64,000 nt of DNA from NCBI GenBank assembly GCA_964019415.1, contig OZ025870.1, forward strand, positions 9,521,415 through 9,585,414, given 5' to 3'. This document shows, in pieces, positions 33,867 to 45,119 of this stretch (position 1 is the first letter of the stretch; every line of letters starts with the position of its first letter). The translations under genes and the position numbers were made by a program. Origin of the DNA: Ianthella basta (lineage: Eukaryota > Porifera > Demospongiae > Verongiida > Ianthellidae). Under the pieces are notes generated by a model, which saw nothing but the letters and a program-made list of their open reading frames with translations, made no database searches and was not told the DNA's origin.

Positions 33867-36079
33867 ATGGCCGGAGACATGACAGCCTCAGAAACCCCCG
33901 CGCAAAAAGCCCTGAGGAAGGCGAATGCGCAATTAGTCCGCGACTTAGTCCCTGGTGACACTTACAACGACTTGTTCTCTATGGGATATTTGTCGGCACC
34001 TCAGTTGGAAGAAATTCGAGGTCTGGCGGACCAGAAGAAGCACTCTCGTGCCAATGAAGAAATAGTTTCGGCAATGATGAAGCGCAGTGACGCTGAGATT
34101 GTGGCCTTCTGTGAACTTCTGTACAAGAAACAACAAAGAAAATGTGGAGAGGCATTGCTCAAAGGTAAGGGCTCTGGTTTGGTTAGCCAGTTAGCTACAT
34201 TCCTATAGTCACTCAATAGCTTCTTGTTGGCAGACGAATAGCTATCCTCTCTAGCATTCTTAGCAACGGGAAAGAGTGGGCCAACTCTTGGTCCGCGCGA
34301 TCGACTCCCTAGTTATGCTGTTTGGCGAGGAAGAGCTACCCATGAACATACAGCGACTCGTCTGACCATAGACCGAACTTTATGTGGTCTGAGTTAGTGG
34401 TTAGCTACACAGCTATGTAACGATCAGCCCTGGTGAACAGCTCTTCTAGATCAACTCCACAGATTACATGTCTATAATTATTATATTCACTATAATTATG
34501 TATACTTTGGTACACAGTCTATTTCAAGTTAAATGTACTAAGACGTATTATTATAATATAATTGCTGTTTCTGTCTGTACTGCCTATTAGTCTTTTCTTG
34601 TTCCACCCCTTTGCCACTGTTTATCACGCTAGTAAACACTCATGCAGTAAGAATTCGGTAGCAGTAGGTTTCAATTACAACGAATTTGTTGAAATCACGT
34701 CCAAATAGATGCCTGGGCCTTTTATTCCAAAGATCTTTGACCTAGCCTCTATTTGAGCCTGGCTTCTATATACTCGAGCCCAGTTTCTATTAAAGCTGGT
34801 AAGCCATTTCTCCTATCTAATGTCTGTAAAACACATGGCTGCCCGTCAAGATCCACATTAATTGCACTGTGGTCGATTTGTACCTCCACAGTGCATATCA
34901 GCTGTCAGAAAGGTCTTTATGTGAATTTCTGACTAGCGTCAGTTCTAGCTTTACTTATACTTTGCAGGAATCGGTCCCAGATCATTCTTGAATATTTATG
35001 CTACATCAAAGGTTATACTGCAGTGTTTGCTCACGATTACTTATGGCCAACTTTGCCCATTCTCATTTTGCACACAATCAAAGGAGGTGGGATGGCATAG
35101 TGTGCTTCTTGGTACATAGTCGTCATTGTCCTAGCTGTATGTATTATTTTACGTGCTGATGAAGGCTTATAATAATTATATTTCACCATTATAATAAAAT
35201 TTGTGTGACAAACGTGTGGACCAATGTTATATATATATTATATAATACTGTACTCTAACAGTGCAGTAATTGTGTAAATGCTTTTCTGGGGTATTTCATG
35301 CATGTACTTTCCTTTTGATGCATGCAGCACTGAAAATGGAGAAAGCCGAAGGATTGTCAGGCATTTCAACTGTACCAGTGGTAGCTCATCGTACACCACA
35401 ATACTATCCCCAGTTAGATGAAATGGACGATCACCTCATACACCTAATGACAAAGATCAAAGAAGTGACTAAAGATCGCGAGGATGTCAAATTTATTTGC
35501 AATCGCCTTCTGTCATCAATGCAACGTATAGAGAAAGTGGATGCAAAACAGGCTATCTCCCGTCTGACCTCACCAAAATGCACAAGTGCAGAAGCCATTG
35601 ATCTCATGCAGCAATTCATTGATTACCTGGATTGCAGGCTGCTTAGTAGGCTTATTCGTGCTTTGAAGAGTGAAACACTGAAGGTTGAGTGGGACATATT
35701 TCGTCAGAAGCTTGGTGATGCCTGCAGGAAGAGCCTGCATGCTTGCAAGAGCAGTCTAAAGGATTATACTTCGCCTCGCAATGGGATTACCGTGGGGTTG
35801 CAGACTACCTTTGTGGCATCTGATTTGCAAATCCGAAAAATACTAGAAGTACAGCAATTTCTGTGTAATGAAATGGGCCTAGAAGAGAGTGATTTCCAAG
35901 GATTCGCCTGCAGTGTTGTGACACTATTTTTTGCTGTTTTGCGCGCTCGCTTGCCATTCCTTCTCAGCAAGTTTTCACGCCATCACAATGCACTGGAGGA
36001 CATTGGAATTGCAGTGGTGTATGTACCAGGAGAGTTCATCTATGATGTACAGCTAGACCACGAACACCTTTACTCGCAG
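33867..36079 (+). CDS. CARD-like plus conserved helical domain protein, right paralogue
   Basis: Exon 1 is 33867-34164, ATG at MAGDMTASETPAQ; exon 2 is 35328-36079. They join in phase (298 + 752 = 1050 bp, 350 codons) and stay open at a GTAAGT donor, so at least one further exon is needed; I could not find it. Residues about 15-100 form a death-fold-like helical bundle (NAQLVRDLVPGDTYNDLF, then EEIVSAMMKRSDAEIVAFCE). Exon 2 encodes the same unnamed helical domain as the left paralogue, with SVVTLFFAVLRARLPFLLSK and VPGEFIYDVQLD near its end. The ATG exon ends in phase 1, as on the left arm. The following intron has been invaded by a large foldback (36150-37850), so the gene may be damaged or may splice far downstream to the KH exons beginning at 45120, also phase 0. 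Confidence 0.75.
34165..35327 (+). other. Intron 1 of the right CARD-like gene
   Basis: GTAAGG donor and ATGCAG acceptor. It holds a short imperfect repeat of GCCTCTATTTGAGCC type near 34740-34800 and AT-rich sequence; no gene is seen. The left-arm counterpart is only 0.5 kb. Confidence 0.6.
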
Positions 36080-36116
36080 GTAAGTCTTCGTTTTCAGGGC
36101 GCCAATGGTGCACCTA

Positions 36117-37850
36117 TATATTATATAATTTTTGAGCTTAGGTATTCATTCTGCGAAGTGCTCCCACGAGCAACGGCGCATGGACACCAAACTTTCCCAG
36201 ATTACGGACGCCACACCCGGTCTCGATCTAAGGGGGGTGACGTGCACAAAAAGGCCCCTGCCGAGGAGCGCGTGGCAAAAAACCTCCAAACGAGCGTCCG
36301 CCATATTGGATTTATGGAGAAAATATATGGTTTTCCACGCACGCTCCTATGCTGCCAATACAAAAGAAGAACCCCAACCGTTGTTCACGAACTCCACCTG
36401 TGAACGTCGACGAAAAGCGCCCAAACGTTCCCAGCAGTGGCACGCTGTACCTCACATCAATATAAGATGGTAGATGTGCTAAAATAAGCTGCTGCCGAGG
36501 AGCGCGGGGCCAAAACCCAGGATGAACCGACCGTCGGCCATCTTGGATCTGCGATAAACGTACAGGACCTCTCTACAGGACGCACTAGACCCCCCTACAG
36601 GAAGCACTTTACAGTTTACCCTCCTATAGCATACAGGGCCTGCCGAAGGCGGGGGCCTTGCAGCTAATATTATATAATTTTTGAGCTTAAGTATTCATAT
36701 GGCTTTACATGCTTGATATTTGTATTAAAAATGTCATTGCATTTGGCGATGCTCAAGTTGTTTTTCACAAAACTTAGAACCGTTTTACTAGTGTTTCATC
36801 ATCTTGTAATCAAATGAAATGTGTTCATGAATTTGTGTTAATAAGGTGATACTGATAGAGAGCCTAAAGAGGTACTCCTCTGCAATTACAGCTCCCAAAT
36901 ATCGCGGACGGACATAAAATGGCCATGTTTGACATTCTCTGTTTGCTAAGCTCATAATCCTCTTTCTTCATGCTATCTATTTTTAGGGGCTGCCTGCCGC
37001 AGCCCCTATGTTGCTTTCAAATTGACATTTTTGTATGGCTTCATGATACAGATATAAAATTATATAGATACTAGCGGACAGACCTGCCCTTCGTGCAGGT
37101 CTCTCCGCGTGCTCGGCGTATGCCAGCTGGTCGGACACAGGCTGGTAATGCCATTGCTACTCAGGCCCCAGCTAGAAATGCACTGGCTAGTCATGCATGT
37201 TCTGGCAAAGGATAGTCCAGGCTGGCCTGGTGATGTCAGTGTGACTGACCTAGCTACCATGTGTGCATGCAAATTTACATTGAAGATCACCGTAGACAAA
37301 CAACGGATAGTTGTAAGAAGCTGATGGTTTCTGTGTGTGAGACAACCCCCTTTCCTTTTTCTCAGCTTCGGTATTGCGCTAGCTTGGATGTAATCCTCGC
37401 ACCTGCGCGAACGTCTAGGATACGGCATACTTTCTTCCAAGATCCAAGATGGCCGACGGTCGGTTCATCCTGGGTTATCGCCGCGCGCTCCTTGGCAGCA
37501 GCTTATTTTAGCATGCCTACCACCTTAGATTGATGTGAGGTACAGCGTGCCATGGCTGGGAACGTTTGGGCACGTTTCGTGGACGTTCGCGGGAGGAGTT
37601 CACGAACAACGGTTGGGGTTCTTCTTTTGTATTGGCAGCATAGGAGCGTGCGCAGATAACCGTATAATTTCTCTGTAACTCCAAGATGGCGGACGGTCGT
37701 TTGGAGGTTTTTCGCCGCGCACTCCTCGGCAGGTGCTTTTTCACGCACGTCGCCCCCTTTAGATTGAGACTGGGTGTGGCGTCCGTAATCTGGGAAAGTT
37801 TGGTGTCCATGCGCCGTTGCTCACGGGAGGAGTTCGCGAACAACCGTTCT
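36117..37850. repeat. Large foldback element downstream of the right CARD-like exon 2
   Basis: Two arms of about 400 bp, 36150-36565 and 37435-37850, are inverted copies (shared blocks include CATCCTGGGTT/AACCCAGGATG and CGTCGGCCATCTTGGAT and its complement). The left arm is flanked by a 33 bp direct repeat, ATATTATATAATTTTTGAGC onward, at 36117-36149 and 36667-36699, with one mismatch. The loop of about 0.85 kb shows no transposase. Short plus and minus frames in the arms are mirror images and not genes. Confidence 0.8.
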
Positions 37851-38107
37851 GCTCAATCCTTCTTTATATATATAGATATATTATAATTATAGTACGCAAA
37901 ACTACGGTTGTACGTCAATGCTTACATATATTGAATGTATTGGGCAAAGTATTGGGGTATGAGGAATATATATTGTTGGCCATTTTATTCGTCCAGAAGT
38001 GGACCGTGTGCGAGACCAAGGAACTTTCAAAACCAGCTTCTAAATGTTGTCTTATAGCGAACTTTGGACGTTCTCTTCCGTCTCTGATCATAGAACAGAC
38101 TCCGACT

Positions 38108-38461
38108 TCTTTCCTTACCATGTGTAGTTTCGAACGTTATCTTTCATTTGTGTCACCATGGTACATAGACCATCTTAATTAGCATTTCCGAGTGTCACCG
38201 ATTAGTTTGTGCCCGGTGTGGAAGTTTCAAAGGAGGCTCTGAATAGAGCCCGCCCACATCGGTATATAAGGAGGGAATTGATCAGTGGCTGTTGGCGGTG
38301 ACCAATGACCCGGCTGCTAAACGGTCGGCTAAAGATCTGGAGGTTGCTGGTGCTGGTCCGGTTCACTGCCATTTTTCCCTTCCCCTTCTTTCCTTACCAT
38401 GTGTAGTTTCGAACGTTATCTTTCATTCGTGTCACCATGGTACATAGACCATCTTAATTAG
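38108..38461 (+). repeat. Pair of 75 bp direct repeats with TATA-like spacer
   Basis: 38108-38182 and 38387-38461 are nearly identical (one T/C difference seen; block TTTCGAACGTTATCTTTCAT). The 204 bp between them includes TATATAAGGAG. This could be a trimmed LTR-type or tandem element; there is no coding content. Confidence 0.7.
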
Positions 38462-38469
38462 AAGACTCC

Positions 38470-39466
38470 TACAGCACTTCTGGCCAACAGGCAAGGAGAC
38501 AACTTTGAGACAGCACCCAACAGGTCATCGACTTCACCCTGCATCTTCGATAATGGCCACGCCTGCCTCGGAGAACTTCACTCCGCCGCCTGGTACACAT
38601 GACAGGAGTAACGTAGAAACTAGTGAGCGCCACGATTTGTACATGCTAACGGTTTTCAACAGTCTGTAGCATTTAAAAGCTTAGCGTGCACAGTTGCCCT
38701 TCTAAATGCTCTTCAGAACCTAGCCCACGCATACTGCACTGTAGCAAACTACATATGTAGCTTTTGCCATAACAGAACACTAGCTACTCTCGTGACTGTG
38801 TGTTCCTTGATACATTATGTTTCTGTAAGTTCTCATTGTGAATGCATGGGCTGTAAGCAGTCGTGTGTCTATCTGCTGGAGAATTCTCTGTGCTTGTGTG
38901 TGTGGTCTTAAAATAGCGGCACAAAGGAAGATATTGGAGCAACTTGCTTTGTCAGTCAAAGCAAACAGGTAAGATCCAACCACTGCTGTAGGTCCTCTGT
39001 GAAATGCAGTCTGCTTGAAGATCTGTAGCAAAAGAAAGCAGTTCTTAAACCGTGCCAATTACTAAGATGAGTAAACTTGTCATTTGCAATTACATGTTTA
39101 CATATTTATGATGATTAAACTCGTCATTCGCATCTAAAGGGTTAATGTAATCATGACGTAGTGGAGCCCAGTTGGCTCAATGTACAATACTCCTTGCATA
39201 CCTTGGCCATTTTGTACTAATTAAGAACTACCGCTTACATCATAGGTAGACGGACCACTTGGCCACGTCCACAAAGTTTCATGGTGAAGTGAGCCTGCAT
39301 GACTCATTTAAACTGTCACGTCTTAGCAGGGCCCAGTTGGTTGAATACAACTCACCTTGCATATCTTGGCAAGTTTGTCTCTAATTAAATATATTGTTAA
39401 TGCCCTAGGAAGATGGACCACCTGGCTTTGTCTACCAAGTTTCCTGATAAAGTGAAGCCAGCTGCA
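38470..39466. other. Spacer, no gene seen
   Basis: No supported coding frame. Two similar blocks near 39165-39330 and 39325-39470 (GCCCAGTTGG, AAGTTTC, GTGAAG) hint at an old tandem duplication. Confidence 0.35.
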
Positions 39467-40051
39467 TTAACTCATTAGTCCCGAATGACGCATATATGTC
39501 AAAACGTTACTTTTCTCTGGCTACGAGCAGTCCACAGCAGCGTCACTTTCACAGAACTTGCAGCAGTATCAGAGCCTTCCTTTGGCATACCTATCTCATT
39601 TCCTGATCTCGCAAGCTGCGTGAAACAAACTGCTTTACTTTGCGAGCAATAATATGCAACGTTTCCTGCTTGTATTTTAAGCTTCGGTACGTGTGTGCTG
39701 GCATGAATTGGTGTAGGAAGAACTCCACATCTTCCTGTGATACTGAACCAAGCAGCAAATGTTCATCGTCATGGTTTGGGGCTGAGAACAGGGGTCGGAC
39801 AATACGAATGTTTGCATGCCTGTTCACAGGAGTCACGAACGCGTGTGAAGAGTTTGGATTGTGCATGAGAATGCTGTCGACTGTTCTGGACTACTTCTTG
39901 AAATAGAGCATTCCTCCTACGTCGCCGTTTGGGTGAAGAAATGGCCTAAAAGCGTGAAACACGACATGTCAAATTTCTTTGTATGCACAGCCGTTTAAAT
40001 TTTGGAAGTGGGAGCTGGCGCGCAATTTATACTTCAAGACTAATGGGTTAA
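39467..40051. mobile_element. TTAA-flanked MITE, copy 3 (divergent subfamily)
   Basis: TTAACTCATTAGTC at the left end pairs with GACTAATGGGTTAA at the right end. TTAA is present at 39467-39470 and 40048-40051. A 91-codon minus-strand frame (39591-39866) inside it has no recognisable domain. Confidence 0.7.
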
Positions 40052-40793
40052 TATACAAGCACAGCTCTATATCATTATATTCTCCTTACAGAAAGTGTTA
40101 TTCTATGCACATTTCTATTGCAACTTTCCGGCTCCTTGTACTAGGATGAATGCCTAATTAACCCATTTGCCCTGGAAATTATATCTTGTGCCTTCACTTG
40201 AGTTGTGCAATTAAAATGGCGGCACACAAGAAGATAAAAGTGCCTAATGTTTTGGCACACTTTGCTACTGTCTGTAACTTAACGCTGAAGGAGTGCGCTA
40301 CTTTACGATGTCTTCGTGGATGGTCCACAGTACGACTTGGTCGTCTTCCAGACTCTGCACTAAGGTAAAGGCTACAGTGAGGAAGACACTGAACTCAGCC
40401 AACATTGGTACCCGCTCAGTGTATCTCCGGTCCAAACAACCTAGCTGAAGTCTGATACCATTGCAAACAAGGATGTGTATCCTCTTTTGGCTTGTGGAAG
40501 CCTCTGTGTGCAAACCTGTGCTGTATCAGTTCAGTAACAGATAATTGTTTAAGTCTTCCCTCATGAATAAAAATTGGAATACTACATACAGATATGCTTA
40601 TACCTCTACTATAGAAATATTTCTAATTTTGCTGCGGAACAGTTACTACTGACAGTTCACAGGTGATTTCAACCAGTGAAGTCAATATTTTAGGGTATGG
40701 TTTTGCACATTTTTGTGTCCTATCACAACCAATTAAGTTTGAGAAATAGGCTAGTTCTCCTAATACCAGTTTGATCCAACAGGGTATTGATCA

Positions 40794-42134
40794 AAGGTTA
40801 ATCACTGGATATTACGTCTGACCTACCAACTACACCAGTATTGGTGTCTCACTTGGCAGGGGGCACTGTGCACAATGCCTCAGTCGTGATGACTGTAGCC
40901 TCCTTGTCTGTTTCTGTTGAAACCACAAGTGTTTAACTTGTGGTGGATACAGAAGCAGTCAGTCATCCAACCATTAACCATCAGTACGCCACATGCATGT
41001 GGGACATATCCAGTCCGTTTAAATAAGGCGAACCTTGAGGTATTCACGCCTTAAAGTGTGAAATTCCTATGTTGCCATGACTACGCTCTCGCTGCATGTG
41101 ATGTGCGCGTGATTCGAGAGGATTGAGAAATTGAACGTCATATCCGACGGTGACAAGAAACAAAATGTAAAAAGACAAAAAGAAGTTTTGGTAAGAGGGA
41201 AACAGTGCTGATGTCTTCATCGTTCTCAAACTTTGAAGGGATCGACGTTTCAAGCCTTTATACAGAGGAATCTTGCACTTCAAACTCGGCGAACGTTGAA
41301 TGACATCATGTGCTTGCTTCCGTTTTATACTCCATATATGGTTTGTCACGAGAACGTCATGTGATGCACTCGGCAAAGAGGCTTTCCTGCCATTGCTTTC
41401 ACAATCCGCCGTTGTCGAAATTGCTGAGACAATTTCTTGGCCAGATAAAGATTGAAATGGTTAGCCAAGTGAGTTTTCTAACTTTTCCATGAGGGATTAT
41501 GCTTTGCGCCTTTCCTATCTAGAGTTAGGTGACCCGAACTTTCTTCAATAAACAAGTAGTTGCTGTTTTCTTGCTATAAGTTCTCAGTAGATTGGTTGAT
41601 CAACTAATCCCTAATGCAAAAGTTAGATAGTACTGTTGCGCACCCAATGATGCTGTTCTTTACCCGCTGTGCCCTTCCATTGATTTCGACATCGCCATTT
41701 ACTGCTATTTTGGTGGCTTCGTAATTGTCGCTATAACTCGATTAAAGAAAGTATTATTAACAACGCTTATGCACAGAGTTATAGAAGAGTTCTTTGTCTG
41801 TACTTTGGTATTTGTCTCGGTCTGATCCAGCTGAGCCTGTAGGAGATATAAGCAAAAATGCGAAGGACAAAATCGGCTGCGCATTGTTTACATAGCCATG
41901 TCCCACATGCGCACTGATGAGCCCCAATTAGGGCGAAACACCTGTCTGTGGCTCTTCCATCTTTGTTGGATGACTGGGGGAGGCGATCACTGGTTGCCAA
42001 CCAATAGGGCTTCGTGCCCCCCTACCAACTGAGACACTAATACTGGTGTAGTTGGTAGGTCAGGCGTAATATTCAGTGATTAACCTTCAATCTATTGCCT
42101 CGCAGTGGCTAACTGCAAAAGCAATTCCCCTTTG
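40794..42134. mobile_element. Inverted-arm element with hammerhead ribozyme, Penelope-related (inferred)
   Basis: A 13 bp target duplication AGGGTATTGATCA lies at 40781-40793 and 42135-42147. Just inside, about 200 bp arms at 40794-41015 and 41895-42087 are inverted copies (outer block GACCTACCAACTACACCAGT and its complement). The right end has an extra 47 bp tail. A hammerhead lies in the right arm; the left arm keeps only part of it. A long target duplication, inverted terminal blocks and a hammerhead together recall the pseudo-LTRs of Penelope-like elements. The interior has no RT, so it would be non-autonomous. Confidence 0.6.
41894..41953 (+). ncRNA. Hammerhead ribozyme candidate (type I, short stem III)
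   Basis: The core CTGATGA (41914-41920) is followed by stem II GCCC/GGGC with loop CAATTA, GAAA (41935-41938), stem III of two pairs (A-U, C-G) closing loop ACCT, and cleavage triplet GTC (41944-41946). Stem I: CGCA (41910-41913) pairs with TGTG (41947-41950), then AGC (41894-41896) with GCT (41951-41953) across an internal loop. All conserved hammerhead positions are present. Self-cleavage after C41946 is predicted. Confidence 0.8.
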
Positions 42135-42594
42135 AGGGTATTGATCACATTGCCATGGTAATGGGCATCTAAACGAAGTTTCTAAGCGTCGTACACTCCT
42201 CAGCTGTAGTTATGCGCTGTGGTCTATTTTGTCCAGCCATGTTCTACTTTGATATGCAGCGTTTGCGCCTATGATCTAAATACCACTTTTAGAGCATGGG
42301 CGTGACTTAGGCCTGTGGTCTATATATAGCAATGAAACTGCAGCTGTGATAACAATTTTTAGCTAACGCCACATAATACAATACACCATGCTTATTTATT
42401 TTGTCAAGAAACAGCAACATTATGGCTACACTATCTGCTGCCGGCTCCTCGCCAATCATTTGGAATCTACAACTCTTTAATGTTGATCAATTGCTGTCTA
42501 TGAACAATTTGGCTACTTTGCACTCGGGCGCTTTGCGCCCTCGTGCGTCATGGTCTTAATCTTAGAGACACCTCTTGGTCAAAATTTAACTATT

Positions 42595-42660
42595 ACTTAT
42601 AACCTTGCCAATGTTTTGATAGATGCTCTGGTCTTCCTCAGAGCAAAAGTAAAGTAGCTA
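42595..42660 (-). mobile_element. Decayed 3'-end fragment of the Penelope-like element
   Basis: The minus strand contains GAAGACCAGAGCATCT and GGCAAGGTT, in the same order and spacing as the end at 31330-31380. The GAAAC box has changed to CAAAAC, so the hammerhead-like core is lost. Confidence 0.65.
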
Positions 42661-43196
42661 GCATCCAGGGTTCTATCTGGGATGCAATTTTTAGTGCATG
42701 GACACTGGGGTGATATGGGGGTCTGTGGGCATGCCCTCGATGAAAATTATGCAATGCTCAATATGTTGGCAAGATTTCAAGCTGGTATTTAGAGAACTAA
42801 CCCCTTTCTCGTGCCTACGTCATCTGAAAGGCCCTCACTTTGCAACCAAGTTTAATTGCTGTTTCACCACATGTGCACAATTTCTTGGCTGTGAACGCAT
42901 GTGAGTTATGGCTATGTAAACAATGCGGCTGCTGCGCGTGGCTGATTTTGACCTTCGTACTTTGGCTTGGTTCTCATACTTGCTCAGCTGGATTAGAGCG
43001 AGACTAGTACTAAACAAAAGGCAAAGAACCCCTCTATTAAACTGTGGACGATTCATGTTAACAATCCCTTCCGACATCGAGATATACGGGCGAACACGAA
43101 GTGATCGTAAAAGCAGTAAAAGCCCATGTGGTAATCGGCGGAAAGTCACAGCCGGCAGAAAACGGTTTCATCTGATGCGCATTAGCACTATCTAAC

Positions 43197-43333
43197 TTGT
43201 CCATGTGGCATAAGTTGTTAAACCATTCTGCTCTGGAGTTATCATAAGATAACTTCGACTAACAGTTGGTGCTAAAAATATCAGCTCGCATAACTCCAGC
43301 TAGGAACAATGGGTAGCATTATGCCACATGGAA
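43197..43333. repeat. Short hairpin element
   Basis: Terminal arms CCATGTGGCATAA and TTATGCCACATGG, with inner pairing CTGGAGTTAT/ATAACTCCAG. Non-coding foldback of about 137 bp. Confidence 0.7.
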
Positions 43334-44051
43334 AGGCTAGAAAATCTACTTGTCTAACCGTTTTCCATGTTGATCTCGACGAGAAAGCATCGCAACGATT
43401 ACCACACATTGATTTCCTGACTGCACTGGCCAAAAGCCCTCCGTACTCGTGATAACACGTGATATCCCCTTGACATTTCCAGAAAATGTCCGACGGTGCT
43501 GTGATTCGTCGTGCTATTCGGCGGTTATACTAAAACGTTTTTGATCAGAGCTGCAAGGTAAGGCTATCGCCGTATTTGAGCACGTTTCTAGCTGCAAGAT
43601 ACCCTATTTTGAAAAGATTTCGGCCTCAGGCACCTATCTGATCACATGCTTGTCACGTGCCAACGCTGGCATTACCATGGCAACACAGGAATTCACACCT
43701 TCATGTGTCATATTACCTGATGTAAACAAATCTGGACATAACCCACATGCGAATGTACAGAAACTTTAGCATTCAGCAAATTTCTAGGCTCTACCATTAG
43801 GACTTTCTATGCCATCACTGAAGAATAGCTGATTGAACCTTCTCTACTGCAGCAGCTGCTATACTTACAGTATTGAAGGGATTTGTAGAAGAATTGATGC
43901 TGTGACCAGTGTTAAATAAAATGGCAATTGGTATCTGGGATAACTTAAGCAATGCTTGTGATAACTAGGTGATTCTCAAGCTACTGTGACCGAAGAGTGA
44001 AGTTGTTCTCTATTGCAGTTCAGAGTGGGGAGAAAAATTTTTAAGGTAACA

Positions 44052-44585
44052 TTAACCCATTAGGACCCAATTTCGAACTTCGCGCTCATGTACTGTGAGC
44101 CCAGCTTAAAAATGGCGGCTACGTACAAGCCCCGTACTCTAGCTTTTCCATGGCTTTCCTGGCTTTCTTTGCTCAAAATGTTGACATTGGGTGTTGCATT
44201 CCATGGGGCTGTTTCTTAGAAGAGCTATGGGATGTTCATGGTCCAGCTCTAGATTCTTCGCAAGCGTGCAGCCGAAGAAGACGAGAACGGTAAGTGAACA
44301 CTTGTATTTTGCTTGCTGGCACTTCTATGACCCAGAAAAGGATCTAGGAGCCGCTCTAGCTGCAGGACTATTTGTTCAACAACCGACTGCGTTTGTTCGC
44401 AAAATGTTCGGCGCTTGATTGCGTGGTAAGAGACGACCAGAAGAGACGGTGAGAGTCCGAAATGATGGCCAAATGACTACTAGGCGTGCTGTGAAAAGTT
44501 CGTACCATTCCTCGGTTCTTGGCAGCCAAACGAAAGGAAAGTTCGTCTTGACGCAAATCTGCGTCATTGGGCCCTAATGGGTTAA
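44052..44585. mobile_element. TTAA-flanked MITE, copy 4 (short subfamily)
   Basis: TTAACCCATTAGGACCCAA at the left and TTGGGCCCTAATGGGTTAA at the right form a near-perfect inverted repeat with TTAA on each side. Its interior is shared with copies 12697 and 46870. It lacks the duplicated right terminus. Confidence 0.85.
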
Positions 44586-45119
44586 CCATACAGCAGGAAA
44601 TAAAACCCAGGACCTACGCAGTACTGTGGAGTTTCAGCCACCAAGCTGTTATCCGGTAGTGACTATTTACCCTTCCTCTTCATATTATTGGTCACCGTTT
44701 GGCTGCCATGCTCAGCCACAGCCCCATTCTGTTAAAGCTCTGTGCAAAGTGTTGATATGGTCTCCCCGGCCTGTCCTGGGTTCGATCACCGGTTGTGTGG
44801 CTCACATTCCTGCTCGTATCCTATGATGGCCATTTTCTAATTATTGTTCCTGTTGACTTCCAGTTATTACCAGACTTGATTCGCTGTCGCTCTATGCGGG
44901 TTATTATAGAATAATCATCTATCACCAGCTATTATTTGATTTTTAGCCAGCGTAAGACTAGCTGTAGCAGTAACATTGTTGCTGTGGCCATCGGGGACAG
45001 CATTGGAAGGGAAGGCATCGGGTGCGATGGAAGAGAAGCTTGCTGAATGCAGGCTTGTCTGCTAGTGGTAATATGCATATGTCATTTTCATGTTCCTTGG
45101 ATATTTATTTTGCATTCAG
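44586..45119. other. Spacer before the first visible right KH-gene exon
   Basis: No start exon for the KH gene could be defended. A TGGGTTCGATCACC block near 44773 resembles a tRNA B box and could be a SINE relic, but no A box of proper spacing is convincing. Confidence 0.35.

Larger units (their letters stand above)
42148..44051. other. Spacer, no supported gene
   Basis: It holds the decayed Penelope-like end at 42595-42660 and a hairpin at 43197-43333 (CCATGTGGCATAA pairing with TTATGCCACATGG). Remaining open frames are short and unrecognised. Confidence 0.45.

Noticed and set aside
37060..37843. Several 80-126 codon frames on both strands
   Set aside because: They lie in the foldback arms or loop and are mirror images of frames at 36132-36473.
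39591..39866. 91-codon minus-strand frame
   Set aside because: It is inside a TTAA MITE and shows no domain; probably chance.
44773..44790. tRNA or SINE B box (GGTTCGATCACC)
   Set aside because: No properly spaced A box or cloverleaf was found.
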